Source of the DNA: Cedecea lapagei
GTDB lineage: Bacteria > Pseudomonadota > Gammaproteobacteria > Enterobacterales > Enterobacteriaceae
Reading direction: 5' to 3'
NCBI RefSeq assembly: GCF_900635955.1
Contig: NZ_LR134201.1
Coordinates: 1,240,001 to 1,304,000, forward strand
DNA: 64,000 nt
Below the pieces are notes generated by a model. It did no database searches. It was not told where the DNA came from and saw nothing but the letters and a program-made list of their open reading frames with translations. The number at the start of each line of letters is the position of its first letter. Position 1 is the stretch's first letter. Made by a program: the position numbers and the translations under genes. Below, in pieces: positions 7,455 through 15,822 of this stretch.

Positions 7455-8384
7455 TTAGCCGTCACGTTTCCCGGTTTTCGCTGAGCTTCGACTCAGCTCT
7501 TCCTGTTTTCGCTTAGCCTCGGCCTTCTTCTTGTTGCTCATATCGTTGCGGATCTGCGCGTGGCTAATCAGCGCGAAAATAAAGGTGCCGCCGCAGATAT
7601 TCCCGGCCAGCGTGGGCAGGGCAAATGGCCAGAAGAACTCGCTCCAGTGCAGCGTGCCGTTGAACACCAGGTAGAGGATCTCAACCGAGCCAACCACGAT
7701 GTGGGTCAGGTCGCCCAGGGCGACCAGCCAGGTCATCAGCACGATAACGAAGATTTTTGCCGAGCCTGCCGCGGGGAACATCCACACCATGGTGGCAATG
7801 ATCCAGCCGGATATCATAGCGTTGGCAAACATCTCGCCGGGCGGGTTCTCCATTACCTTCATGCCGATCTCGTCGAAGGCTTTTCGGGTAGCTTCGTCGA
7901 AGATGGGCATGTATTCAAAGGCCAGCGCCACCAGCGCGGTGCCGACGATATTGCCTAGCAGCACAATGCCCCACAGCCTCATCAATAGCCAAAAGTTGCT
8001 CGTGGTGGGGTGCTGCATTACCGGCAGTACGGCGGTGACGGTGTTTTCGGTGAACAGCTGCTGGCGAGCCATGATGACGATGATAAAACCGAAGGTGTAG
8101 CCGAGGTTTTCCAGAAGAAAGCTGCCGGGCATGCCGACCAGGTTAACGTGAAAGACGCCCTTTGCCAGCAGCGAAGCCCCCATCGACAGGCCCGCAGCCA
8201 CGGCTGACCAGAACAGCGCCATGCCGTCTCGCTCCAGCTCTTTTTGTCCGTCCTGGCGAATGTGCTCGTGAATCGCCATCGCGCCGGAGGGCAGATGCTC
8301 TTCATCGACTTCGATTTTTTTGCCGCTCGATTTTTCCTCGCTGTCCACTTCCAGCTCTTCGGTGTTGTTCTCAAATTTGTCCAT
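7455..8384 (-). CDS. yfdC: YfdC, formate/nitrite transporter family inner membrane protein
   Basis: 309 residues, essentially the size of E. coli YfdC. A charged acidic N-terminal tail of about 50 residues precedes six predicted membrane helices of the FNT channel fold (for example FWSAVAAGLSMGASLLA, IFVIVLMTWLVALGDLTHIVVGS, LAGNICGGTFIFALI), followed by a Lys/Arg-rich C-terminal tail. FNT proteins form pentameric channels for small monovalent anions; the substrate of YfdC is not known. It lies next to argW as in E. coli and is divergent from the ccm operon, which has been inserted between it and mlaA. Confidence 0.93.
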   Translation of the reverse strand: MDKFENNTEELEVDSEEKSSGKKIEVDEEHLPSGAMAIHEHIRQDGQKELERDGMALFWSAVAAGLSMGASLLAKGVFHVNLVGMPGSFLLENLGYTFGFIIVIMARQQLFTENTVTAVLPVMQHPTTSNFWLLMRLWGIVLLGNIVGTALVALAFEYMPIFDEATRKAFDEIGMKVMENPPGEMFANAMISGWIIATMVWMFPAAGSAKIFVIVLMTWLVALGDLTHIVVGSVEILYLVFNGTLHWSEFFWPFALPTLAGNICGGTFIFALISHAQIRNDMSNKKKAEAKRKQEELSRSSAKTGKRDG

Positions 8385-8585
8385 TGGGCAGTTCCAGATC
8401 AGAAAGCGTTCACTTAAGCGTAGCGGTTTTTAACCCACCGTTTAGCCAAATGGGAATAATCGTTGCTGCTTTGATCTGAGTAAGCGGATTAACTCTGATG
8501 GGGTAGTTCAACTTGCCGGGGCAGCCTGAAGAAAACGAGGCGATATGATATGATTAGCGTCACCCGAGACAAGGAGCGCCTCCTG

Positions 8586-9191
8586 ATGCTAGAAGCCCGA
8601 CAACTGACCTGCCAGCGTGATGAACGCACGCTGTTCAACGCCCTGTCGTTTAGCGTTGAGCCAGGGGAGATGGTGCAGGTGGCGGGTAAAAACGGCGCGG
8701 GTAAAACCACGCTGCTGCGTATCCTGGCCGGGCTGTCACAGCCCGATGAGGGCGAGGTCTTCTGGCATAACCAGCCCCTGCGCCGTCAGCGCGATAATTT
8801 TCACGGCGACCTGCTGTGGATTGGCCATCAGCCGGGCATTAAAGCCGTTCTCACTTCTTTTGAAAATCTCACCTTTTTTCATGCCGACGCAGCCGAGCAG
8901 CAGCGGTGGGCTGCGCTCGAGCAAACCGGGCTGCTCGGCTTTGAAGATTTACCCGTCAACCAGCTTTCCGCCGGGCAGCAGCGCCGTGCCGCGCTCGCTC
9001 GCCTGTGGCTCTCTTCGGCAAAATTGTGGCTCCTTGACGAGCCGTTTACCGCGCTGGATACCGCCGGTATTGAGCGTCTGACCCTGCGTCTGCAGCAGCA
9101 TGCCGATGCGGGCGGGACGGTTATCCTCACCAGCCATCAGCCGCTTAGCTGTTCTGTACGCCAGATTCATTTGCAGGAATCTCACTCATGA
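8586..9191 (+). CDS. ccmA: CcmA, haem-exporter-complex ATPase for cytochrome c maturation
   Basis: 201-residue ABC ATPase. Walker A is GKNGAGKTT at residues 34-42, the signature is LSAGQQRR and Walker B is LWLLDEP. The ATG at 8586 is chosen because AAGGAGC precedes it and it gives the CcmA N-terminus (MLEARQL); the frame extends 12 codons upstream without similarity. With CcmB, CcmC and CcmD it forms the inner-membrane complex whose ATP hydrolysis releases holo-CcmE loaded with haem. It is the first gene of an eight-gene ccm operon in which most junctions overlap. Confidence 0.96.
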   Translation: MLEARQLTCQRDERTLFNALSFSVEPGEMVQVAGKNGAGKTTLLRILAGLSQPDEGEVFWHNQPLRRQRDNFHGDLLWIGHQPGIKAVLTSFENLTFFHADAAEQQRWAALEQTGLLGFEDLPVNQLSAGQQRRAALARLWLSSAKLWLLDEPFTALDTAGIERLTLRLQQHADAGGTVILTSHQPLSCSVRQIHLQESHS

Positions 9192-9847
9192 TCGGGCGCA
9201 TTTTCTGGCGCGAGCTGCAGGTGGTATTTCGTCGCGGGGCGGAAATTGCTAACCCGCTGTGGTTCTTCCTGATTGTCATTACCCTGTTTCCGCTGGGGAT
9301 CGGCCCTGAGCCGCTGCTGCTCGCGCGAATTGCGCCGGGGATTATCTGGGTTGCCGCCCTGCTGGCTTCGCTGATGGCCATGGACAGGCTGTTTCGGGAC
9401 GACTTTCAGGATGGCTCGCTGGAACAGCTTATGCTGCTGCCGGTGCCTTTGCCGCTGGTGGTGCTGGCGAAAGTGACCGCTCACTGGGTGGTCACCGGGC
9501 TGCCGCTGTTACTGCTTTCGCCGCTGGCGGCCTTGCTGCTTGGGCTGGATTTTTATGGCTGGCAGGTGATGGCCGCCACATTATTGCTGGGAACGCCGAC
9601 GCTAAGCTTCCTCGGCGCGCCCGGCGTGGGGCTTACGGTTGGGCTGAAGCGTGGCGGGGTGTTGCTCAGCCTGCTGGTGCTGCCGTTAACCATCCCGCTA
9701 TTAATTTTTGCTACCGCCGCGATGGATGCCGCCTCGATGCATCTGCCGGTGGAGGGCTATATGGCAATCCTTGGTGCGCTGCTTGCCGGCAGCGCGACGT
9801 TAAGCCCGTTCGCTACGGCTGCGGCGCTGCGGGTAAGCGTTGCGTAA
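9188..9847 (+). CDS. ccmB: CcmB, membrane subunit of the haem-release ABC complex
   Basis: 219 residues with six predicted membrane helices and the family block EIANPLWFFLIVITLFPLGI near the N-terminus, followed by DGSLEQLMLLP. The start ATG overlaps the ccmA stop by four bases (ATGA), indicating translational coupling. It is the permease-like partner of CcmA in the CcmABCD complex that frees haem-bearing CcmE. Length and sequence agree with E. coli CcmB along the whole protein. Confidence 0.96.
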   Translation: MIGRIFWRELQVVFRRGAEIANPLWFFLIVITLFPLGIGPEPLLLARIAPGIIWVAALLASLMAMDRLFRDDFQDGSLEQLMLLPVPLPLVVLAKVTAHWVVTGLPLLLLSPLAALLLGLDFYGWQVMAATLLLGTPTLSFLGAPGVGLTVGLKRGGVLLSLLVLPLTIPLLIFATAAMDAASMHLPVEGYMAILGALLAGSATLSPFATAAALRVSVA

Positions 9848-9875
9848 CTTTATTTTTTGTGTGTGAGCAAAACCT

Positions 9876-10616
9876 ATGTGGAAAACATTGCATCAGCTTG
9901 CTAAACCGGAGCGGCTTTACCACTTCTGTGGCCGTTTACTGCCCTGGCTGGCTATTCTCAGCGCGGTTCTGCTGGTGGTTGGCTGCGTCTGGGGCTTTGG
10001 CATTGCCCCGGCGGACTACCAGCAGGGGCAAAGCTACCGGATTATGTACCTGCATGTTCCGGCGGCCATGTGGTCGATGGGCATTTACGCCAGCATGGCG
10101 ATAGCCGCTTTTATAGGCCTGGTGTGGCAGATAAAAACCGCCGATCTGGCGGTGATGGCGATGGCGCCCGTCGGCGCGGCGTTTACCTTTATTGCGCTGG
10201 TCACCGGCTCTGCGTGGGGCAAGCCGATGTGGGGCACCTGGTGGATTTGGGACGCGAGGCTGACCTCCGAGCTGGTGCTGCTGTTCCTCTACATAGGTGC
10301 GATTGCCCTGTACAGCGCCTTTGACGATCGCCGCCTTGCCGGGCGCGCCGCCGGGATTCTGGTGCTGGTCGGGGTGGTGAATCTGCCAATTATTCATTTC
10401 TCCGTGGAGTGGTGGAACACGTTGCATCAGGGCTCCACCAATATGCAGCAGTCCATCGACCCTTCGATGCGTACCCCGCTGCGCTGGACCATTTTCGGTT
10501 TCCTTGCGCTGTTTATCACCCTGACACTGATGCGTCTGCGCAACCTGCTGCTGTTGCAGGAAAGCCGCCGTCCGTGGGTGTCAGCGCTTGCCAACGGCAA
10601 AGGAGCAAAATCATGA
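9876..10616 (+). CDS. ccmC: CcmC, haem-handling protein that loads CcmE
   Basis: 246 residues, six membrane helices. The tryptophan-rich periplasmic motif WWIWDARLTS is at residues 122-131, and the haem-ligand histidines are in YLHVP (H60) and NTLHQ (near H184). CcmC presents haem to CcmE and is required for covalent attachment of haem to the CcmE histidine. The gene begins 28 bases after ccmB, the largest gap in the operon, and overlaps ccmD by four bases. Confidence 0.97.
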   Translation: MWKTLHQLAKPERLYHFCGRLLPWLAILSAVLLVVGCVWGFGIAPADYQQGQSYRIMYLHVPAAMWSMGIYASMAIAAFIGLVWQIKTADLAVMAMAPVGAAFTFIALVTGSAWGKPMWGTWWIWDARLTSELVLLFLYIGAIALYSAFDDRRLAGRAAGILVLVGVVNLPIIHFSVEWWNTLHQGSTNMQQSIDPSMRTPLRWTIFGFLALFITLTLMRLRNLLLLQESRRPWVSALANGKGAKS

Positions 10617-10825
10617 GGTGGGCGTTCACTCACTGGAGCGACTTCTTCGCCATGGGCGGCTACGCCTTTTACGTCTGGCTGGCGGTGGCCTTTACGCTGC
10701 TGCCGCTGCTTGGGCTGATTTTTCATACATGCTACCAGCATCGCGCGATTCTGCGGGCGGTGGCTCGCCAGCAGGCCAGAGAGCAGCGTATTCGCGTCGC
10801 TCGCCAGCGTCAGGAGGAAATTTAA
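10613..10825 (+). CDS. ccmD: CcmD, small membrane protein of the CcmABCD complex
   Basis: 70 residues. One membrane helix (about residues 17-38, containing YVWLAVAFTLLPLLGLIF) is followed by an Arg/Gln-rich cytoplasmic tail. The ATG at 10613 overlaps the ccmC TGA. CcmD helps release holo-CcmE from CcmC and CcmAB. Identification rests on position between ccmC and ccmE, size, topology and the typical AFYVWL segment. Confidence 0.93.
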   Translation: MRWAFTHWSDFFAMGGYAFYVWLAVAFTLLPLLGLIFHTCYQHRAILRAVARQQAREQRIRVARQRQEEI

Positions 10826-11305
10826 GTGAATCCGCGTCGTAAAAACCGGCTTTATCTGGCCGTGGCGGTGCTGGCGGGGCTTGGGCTGACCATCACCCTG
10901 GTGCTCTATGCGCTGCGCAGCAATATCGATCTGTTTTATACCCCCGGTGAAGTGCTCTACGGCAAGGGCGAAAGCCATCTGATGCCGGAGGTCGGCCAGC
11001 GCCTGCGGATCGGCGGCATGGTGATGCCGGGCAGCGTGAAGCGCGACAGCCAAAGCCTGAAGGTAAGCTTTAAGCTGTATGACGCACGGGGCGTGGTGGA
11101 CGTGACCTATGAGGGCATTCTGCCGGATCTGTTCCGCGAGGGGCAGGGCGTGGTGGCCCAGGGCGTGATGGAGGGCGCAACGCTTATCCACGCCAAAGAG
11201 GTGCTGGCGAAGCACGACGAAAACTACACGCCGCCGGAAGTGAAAGCGGCGATGGAGCAGAACCACCGGCAGGCTCCGGAAGTTTATAAGGATAACGCCT
11301 CATGA
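10826..11305 (+). CDS. ccmE: CcmE, periplasmic haem chaperone
   Basis: 159 residues, GTG start immediately after the ccmD stop, with AGGAGG upstream. An N-terminal membrane anchor (about residues 9-29) is followed by an OB-fold domain. The covalent haem-binding histidine is H130 within AKHDENY, with axial ligand Y134, matching the positions known in E. coli. CcmE carries haem from CcmC to the CcmFGH ligation complex. The C-terminal tail is flexible and charged. Confidence 0.97.
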   Translation: MNPRRKNRLYLAVAVLAGLGLTITLVLYALRSNIDLFYTPGEVLYGKGESHLMPEVGQRLRIGGMVMPGSVKRDSQSLKVSFKLYDARGVVDVTYEGILPDLFREGQGVVAQGVMEGATLIHAKEVLAKHDENYTPPEVKAAMEQNHRQAPEVYKDNAS

Positions 11306-13257
11306 TGCCGGAAATCGGTGGTTTTCTACTAAGTCTGGCGCTCGGCTGGTCCTTGCTGCTAAGCATTTACCCGCTCTGGGGCGTGGCGCGTGGCGACAGG
11401 CGGCTGATGGCCTCCGCGCGACCGTTTAGCTGGGCGCTGTTCATTACCCTTTGCGCGTCGTTCCTGATCCTGGTGAACGCTTTTGTAGCGAACGATTTCA
11501 GCGTGCTTTACGTCGCCAATAACTCTAATACCGAGCTGCCGGTCTGGTATCGCGTGGCGGCGACCTGGGGGGCGCATGAAGGGTCGCTGATGCTGTGGGT
11601 GCTGATGATGAGCGGCTGGACGTTTGCCGTTTCTCTTACCGGGAGGAGCATGCCAAAAGAAGATCATGCCCGCGTGCTGGCGGTGATGGGGATGATTAAC
11701 TTCGGTTTCCTGCTGTTTATTATTTTCACCTCAAATCCCTTTATCCGCACGCTGCCGGACTATCCGCTGGAAGGGCGAGACCTGAACCCTCTGCTGCAGG
11801 ACATCGGCCTGATTCTGCATCCGCCGCTGCTCTATATGGGCTATGTTGGCTTTTCCGTGGCGTTCGCTTTCTCGATTGCGGCCCTGCTGGGCGGCAGGCT
11901 GGACAGCGCCTGGGCGCGGTGGACTCGCCCGTGGACGCTGGCGGCATGGGCTTTTTTAACCGTCGGTATCGTGCTCGGCTCAGCGTGGGCGTATTACGAA
12001 CTGGGCTGGGGCGGCTGGTGGTTCTGGGACCCGGTGGAGAACGCCTCGTTTATGCCGTGGCTGGCCGGCACGGCGCTGATCCACTCGCTTTCGGTTACTG
12101 AAAAGCGCGGCAGCTTCAAGGCCTGGACGGTGCTGCTGGCGATTAGCGCCTTCTCGCTTTGCCTGCTGGGCACGTTCCTTGTGCGCTCCGGCGTGCTGGT
12201 GTCGGTGCATTCATTCGCTTCCGACCCGGCGCGCGGTATGTTCATCCTTGCTTTCCTGGTGATTGTTATCGGCGGCTCGCTGCTGCTGTATGCGGTTAAA
12301 GGCAGCAAAGTGCGCTCCCGCGTAAGCAACGATCTTTGGTCCAGAGAGTCCTTCCTGCTCGGCAATAACGTACTGCTGATCGCCGCTATGCTGGTGGTTC
12401 TGCTGGGCACGCTGCTGCCGCTGGTGCATAAGCAGCTTGGCCTCGGCAGCATCTCCATCGGCGAGCCGTTCTTTAATACGATGTTTACCGCGCTGATGGT
12501 GCCGTTTGCGCTGCTGCTCGGCATAGGGCCGCTGGTTCGCTGGCGCCGCGACGAGCCTGGCAAGCTGCGCAAGCACCTGCTGGTGGCTGTGGCCGTGACG
12601 CTGGTTCTGTCGCTGCTGCTGCCGTGGCTGATGCAGGATCGAGTTGAAGCGATGACGGTGGTCGGCCTGCTGATGGCTATCTGGGTCTTTGTGCTGGCGC
12701 TGATGGAGGTGTATCAGCGTGCCATGCATCGCCATGGTTTCTGGGATGGGTTACGCAAAATTCCTGCCAGCCACTGGGGCATGGTCTCCGCGCATCTTGG
12801 CCTGGCGGTGACGGTAGTGGGCATCGCTTTTAGCCAGAGCTACAGCATCGAGCGCGACGTGCGCATGAAGTCCGGCGACAGCATTGATATTCATCAGTAT
12901 CACTTTGTGTTCAGGGAAGTGCGGGACATCACTGGCCCTAACTATCGCGGCGGCGTGGGCGTTATTGACGTCAGCCGTAACGGTAAGCCGGAAGCCACGC
13001 TGCAGGCAGAAAAACGTTTCTATAACAGCAGCCGGGCGATGATGACCGAGGCGGCCATCGATGGCGGTTTCACCCGCGACCTTTATGCCGCGCTGGGCGA
13101 GGAGCTGGACGACGGCAGCTGGGCGGTCCGTCTCTATTACAAACCGTTTGTGCGCTGGATTTGGGCGGGCGGGCTGCTGATGGCGCTCGGCGGGCTCTGC
13201 TGCCTGTGCGACCCGCGTTACCGCAGCCGTAAATTTAAGCCGGAGGCCACAGCATGA
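11302..13257 (+). CDS. ccmF: CcmF, cytochrome c haem lyase core subunit
   Basis: 651 residues with about 15 membrane helices. The conserved Trp-rich motif WWFWDPVENASF lies around residues 235-250, and histidines in HEGSLMLW and HPPLLYMGY mark the haem b and haem c sites. CcmF, with CcmH, ligates haem from CcmE to the CxxCH thiols of apocytochromes. The start ATG overlaps the end of ccmE by four bases, and its stop overlaps ccmG. The sequence follows the E. coli protein across its length. Confidence 0.97.
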   Translation: MMPEIGGFLLSLALGWSLLLSIYPLWGVARGDRRLMASARPFSWALFITLCASFLILVNAFVANDFSVLYVANNSNTELPVWYRVAATWGAHEGSLMLWVLMMSGWTFAVSLTGRSMPKEDHARVLAVMGMINFGFLLFIIFTSNPFIRTLPDYPLEGRDLNPLLQDIGLILHPPLLYMGYVGFSVAFAFSIAALLGGRLDSAWARWTRPWTLAAWAFLTVGIVLGSAWAYYELGWGGWWFWDPVENASFMPWLAGTALIHSLSVTEKRGSFKAWTVLLAISAFSLCLLGTFLVRSGVLVSVHSFASDPARGMFILAFLVIVIGGSLLLYAVKGSKVRSRVSNDLWSRESFLLGNNVLLIAAMLVVLLGTLLPLVHKQLGLGSISIGEPFFNTMFTALMVPFALLLGIGPLVRWRRDEPGKLRKHLLVAVAVTLVLSLLLPWLMQDRVEAMTVVGLLMAIWVFVLALMEVYQRAMHRHGFWDGLRKIPASHWGMVSAHLGLAVTVVGIAFSQSYSIERDVRMKSGDSIDIHQYHFVFREVRDITGPNYRGGVGVIDVSRNGKPEATLQAEKRFYNSSRAMMTEAAIDGGFTRDLYAALGEELDDGSWAVRLYYKPFVRWIWAGGLLMALGGLCCLCDPRYRSRKFKPEATA

Positions 13258-13811
13258 AGCGCCGTTATCTGTTTATTCCGCTGGCGCTGTTTCTGGTGCT
13301 TGCCTCGCTGCTGCTCTGGCAGCTGACGCGTAACGCACAGGGCGAAGCGCCCACGGACCTTGAGTCGGCGCTGATAGGGAAACCGGTGCCGGTGTTTCGT
13401 CTGGAATCCCTCGACGAGCCGGGCAAAGAGTGGGGGCGTGAAGTGCTTGCAGACGGCAGGCCGCTGCTGCTTAACGTCTGGGCGACCTGGTGCCCAACCT
13501 GCCGCGCCGAGCATAAGTTTCTGAACGGACTGGCCGCTCAGGGCGTTCGCGTGGTGGGCATGAACTATAAAGACGATCGCCACAAAGCGATTAACTGGCT
13601 ACGTGACCTCGGAAATCCGTATATGTTAAGCCTGTTTGACGGTAACGGCATGCTGGGGCTGGATCTCGGCGTGTACGGCGCGCCGGAAACCTTCCTGATC
13701 GACGGCCAGGGAATCATTCGCTATCGCCATGCGGGCGATCTTAACGATCGCGTCTGGCAGCAAGAGCTGAAGCCGCTGTGGGATAAATACAGTCAGCAGG
13801 CGGGGTCATGA
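13254..13811 (+). CDS. ccmG: CcmG/DsbE, thiol-disulfide oxidoreductase for cytochrome c maturation
   Basis: 185 residues: an N-terminal membrane anchor (about residues 5-22) and a periplasmic thioredoxin fold with the active site WATWCPTC (C80, C83) and a cis-proline region GAPETFLID. It keeps apocytochrome cysteines or CcmH reduced, drawing electrons from DsbD. It overlaps ccmF and ccmH by four bases each. Confidence 0.96.
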   Translation: MKRRYLFIPLALFLVLASLLLWQLTRNAQGEAPTDLESALIGKPVPVFRLESLDEPGKEWGREVLADGRPLLLNVWATWCPTCRAEHKFLNGLAAQGVRVVGMNYKDDRHKAINWLRDLGNPYMLSLFDGNGMLGLDLGVYGAPETFLIDGQGIIRYRHAGDLNDRVWQQELKPLWDKYSQQAGS

Positions 13812-14881
13812 TGCGCGCAGTTTTCTTACTTATCGGCATGCTGTTTAGCTTCCATGCGGCGGCGACCATCGATACCTATACCTTTAAGGACGAGGCGCAG
13901 GAGCAGCAATTTCGCCAGCTTACCGAAGCGCTACGCTGCCCTAAGTGCCAGAACAACAGCATCGCCGACTCTAACTCGATGATCGCTTCGGACATGAAGC
14001 TCAAGGTTTATGAGCTGATGCAGCAGGGCAAAAGCAAGCAGCAGATCGTGGATTATATGGTGGAGCGTTACGGACATTTCGTAACCTATGAGCCGCCGTT
14101 GACGCCCGCGACGGTGATCCTCTGGGCGCTTCCGGTGCTGTTTATTGTCGGCGGTGCCGGCGTCATTGTGATGCGCAGCCGCAGGCGGCAAAAAATTTCG
14201 TTGGCGCAGGACGAGCCTCAGTCAGATGTCGCCCCGGTGGAAAAACTGTCGCTGTGGGTCTTTTTGCCGGGAGCGCTGCTGCTGGTGGCGGTTAGCGTAG
14301 GCAGTTTTCTGAAAACCTCTGGGCTTGGCCAGGTGCAGGCGTGGCGGCAGGCGACCGCAGAGACTCCAGCATTGTTAAAACGTGTTCTTGATCCTCAGGC
14401 CGCGCCTCTGACTATGGAAGAGATGGCGCGTCTTGGGTTAGGATTACGCACGCGATTGCAGCAACAGCCTGATAACCTTGAAGGCTGGATGATGCTCGGA
14501 CGCATCGGCATGGTGCTAAATAACGCCACAACGGCCACACAAGCTTTTGCTCATGCCTGGAAACTTGCGCCTGCAAACGCCGAGGCAAAGCTGGGCTATG
14601 CTGAAGTATTGACCCGCTCCGCCGACGCGCAGGATAACCAGCTGGGTGGTCTCCTGCTTCGCGAAATGCTAAAAGATGACCACACGAATATTCGCGTGCT
14701 CAGCCTGCTGGCGTTCAATGCCTTCGAGCGGCAAAACTACCGTGAGGCGATTGGCGCGTGGGAAATCATGCTTAAAGTTTTACCGGCTAACGACCAGCGC
14801 CGCGCCGTCATTGAGCGCAGCATCGATCAGGCGAGGGCCCAAATTGAACCGGGCACCACTGAAAGCGCAAATAAACAATAA
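13808..14881 (+). CDS. ccmH: CcmH (fused CcmH-CcmI type), apocytochrome thiol reductant and TPR chaperone
   Basis: 357 residues in two parts, as in E. coli. The N-terminal part has a signal/anchor and the RCxxC motif (LRCPKCQNN, C44 and C47), then a membrane helix at about residues 99-118. The C-terminal part has another helix near 150-170 and a TPR-rich domain (CcmI-like) that binds apocytochrome C-termini. It ends the ccm operon. The next gene, mlaA, begins 13 bases downstream with its own ribosome binding site (GAGGGAG), so read-through is possible. Confidence 0.96.
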   Translation: MMRAVFLLIGMLFSFHAAATIDTYTFKDEAQEQQFRQLTEALRCPKCQNNSIADSNSMIASDMKLKVYELMQQGKSKQQIVDYMVERYGHFVTYEPPLTPATVILWALPVLFIVGGAGVIVMRSRRRQKISLAQDEPQSDVAPVEKLSLWVFLPGALLLVAVSVGSFLKTSGLGQVQAWRQATAETPALLKRVLDPQAAPLTMEEMARLGLGLRTRLQQQPDNLEGWMMLGRIGMVLNNATTATQAFAHAWKLAPANAEAKLGYAEVLTRSADAQDNQLGGLLLREMLKDDHTNIRVLSLLAFNAFERQNYREAIGAWEIMLKVLPANDQRRAVIERSIDQARAQIEPGTTESANKQ

Positions 14882-14894
14882 GAGGGAGACGCTA

Positions 14895-15653
14895 ATGAAT
14901 TTCCGCCTGACCGGGCTTGCCCTGGCAACAACGGTATTAGTGGGATGTGCCAGTTCCGGCAGCCAGGAGCCACAGGGACGCTCAGATCCGCTGGAAGGGT
15001 TCAACCGTTCAATGTTCAACTTCAACTACAACGTGCTGGACCCCTATGTTTTGCGTCCGGTGGCTGTAGCCTGGCGTGACTATGTGCCGGTGCCGGCGCG
15101 TAATGGTCTGAGCAACTTCACCAGCAACCTCGAAGAGCCAGCGACCATGTTGAACTACTTCGTGCAGGGTGATCCGTACCAGGGCATGGTGCACTTTACT
15201 CGCTTCTTCCTGAACACCCTGCTGGGGATGGGCGGCTTTATCGACGTAGCTGGTATGGCAAACCCTAAACTGCAGCGCGTAGAACCTCACCGCTTCGGCA
15301 GCACGCTCGGTCATTATGGCGTAGGCTACGGCCCTTACGTCATGTTGCCTGGCTACGGCAGCTTCACGCTGCGTGAAGACGGCGGCGATTATGCCGATAC
15401 GCTCTATCCGGTGCTCTCCTGGCTGACCTGGCCGATGTCCATCGGTAAATGGGCCGTGGAAGGCGTTGAAACCCGTGCCCAACTGCTGGATTCCGACGGC
15501 CTGCTGCGCCAGTCCGCCGATCCGTATGTCACGGTACGTGAGGCTTACTTCCAGCGTCAGGACTTCCTGGCAAACGGCGGCCAGCTGAAGCCGGAGGCGA
15601 ACCCGAACGCCGCGGCGATTCAGGATGATCTGAAAGATATCGACTCTCAGTAA
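14895..15653 (+). CDS. mlaA: MlaA (VacJ), outer-membrane lipoprotein of phospholipid retrograde transport
   Basis: 252 residues. The start at 14895 follows GAGGGAG and opens a lipoprotein signal with lipobox LVGC (Cys18). The mature protein contains DPLEGFNRSMFNFNYNVLD and the later GHYGVGYGPYVMLPGYG block typical of MlaA. It forms the outer-membrane complex with OmpC/OmpF that removes surface phospholipids and hands them to MlaC. In E. coli it neighbours yfdC; here the ccm operon separates the two. Confidence 0.96.
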   Translation: MNFRLTGLALATTVLVGCASSGSQEPQGRSDPLEGFNRSMFNFNYNVLDPYVLRPVAVAWRDYVPVPARNGLSNFTSNLEEPATMLNYFVQGDPYQGMVHFTRFFLNTLLGMGGFIDVAGMANPKLQRVEPHRFGSTLGHYGVGYGPYVMLPGYGSFTLREDGGDYADTLYPVLSWLTWPMSIGKWAVEGVETRAQLLDSDGLLRQSADPYVTVREAYFQRQDFLANGGQLKPEANPNAAAIQDDLKDIDSQ

Positions 15654-15673
15654 TCGCTATCGCCCTCGGCTAA

Positions 15674-15703
15674 AAAGCGAACAGAGATGTTCGCTTTTTT
15701 TGT
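15674..15703 (+). terminator. Rho-independent terminator after mlaA
   Basis: Stem AAGCGAAC/GTTCGCTT with a six-base loop followed by a run of T residues, 20 bases after the mlaA stop. Confidence 0.88.
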
Positions 15704-15756
15704 TGTCATCTGACTGACATAAAATGACACATCTTTACCTGCCAGCATTATGTGTT

Positions 15757-15779
15757 GATATGTTATAAGATAACAATCG
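15757..15779. promoter_or_regulatory. Zur-like operator before the SPFH/P1B-ATPase operon
   Basis: A palindrome TGTTAT-AAG-ATAACA at 15761-15775 differs by one base from the core TGTTATAATATAACA typical of gammaproteobacterial Zur sites, and outer positions also partly agree. It lies 48-62 bases before the first gene of the operon, in the only gap after the mlaA terminator. A TTGATA at 15755 and TAAAAT at 15780 straddle it (19-base spacing) as a possible promoter. Repression under zinc-replete conditions is inferred from the match. Confidence 0.62.
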
Positions 15780-15822
15780 TAAAATGCTGCGCAAACCTTG
15801 CGCACCTCACTTTTGAAACATC

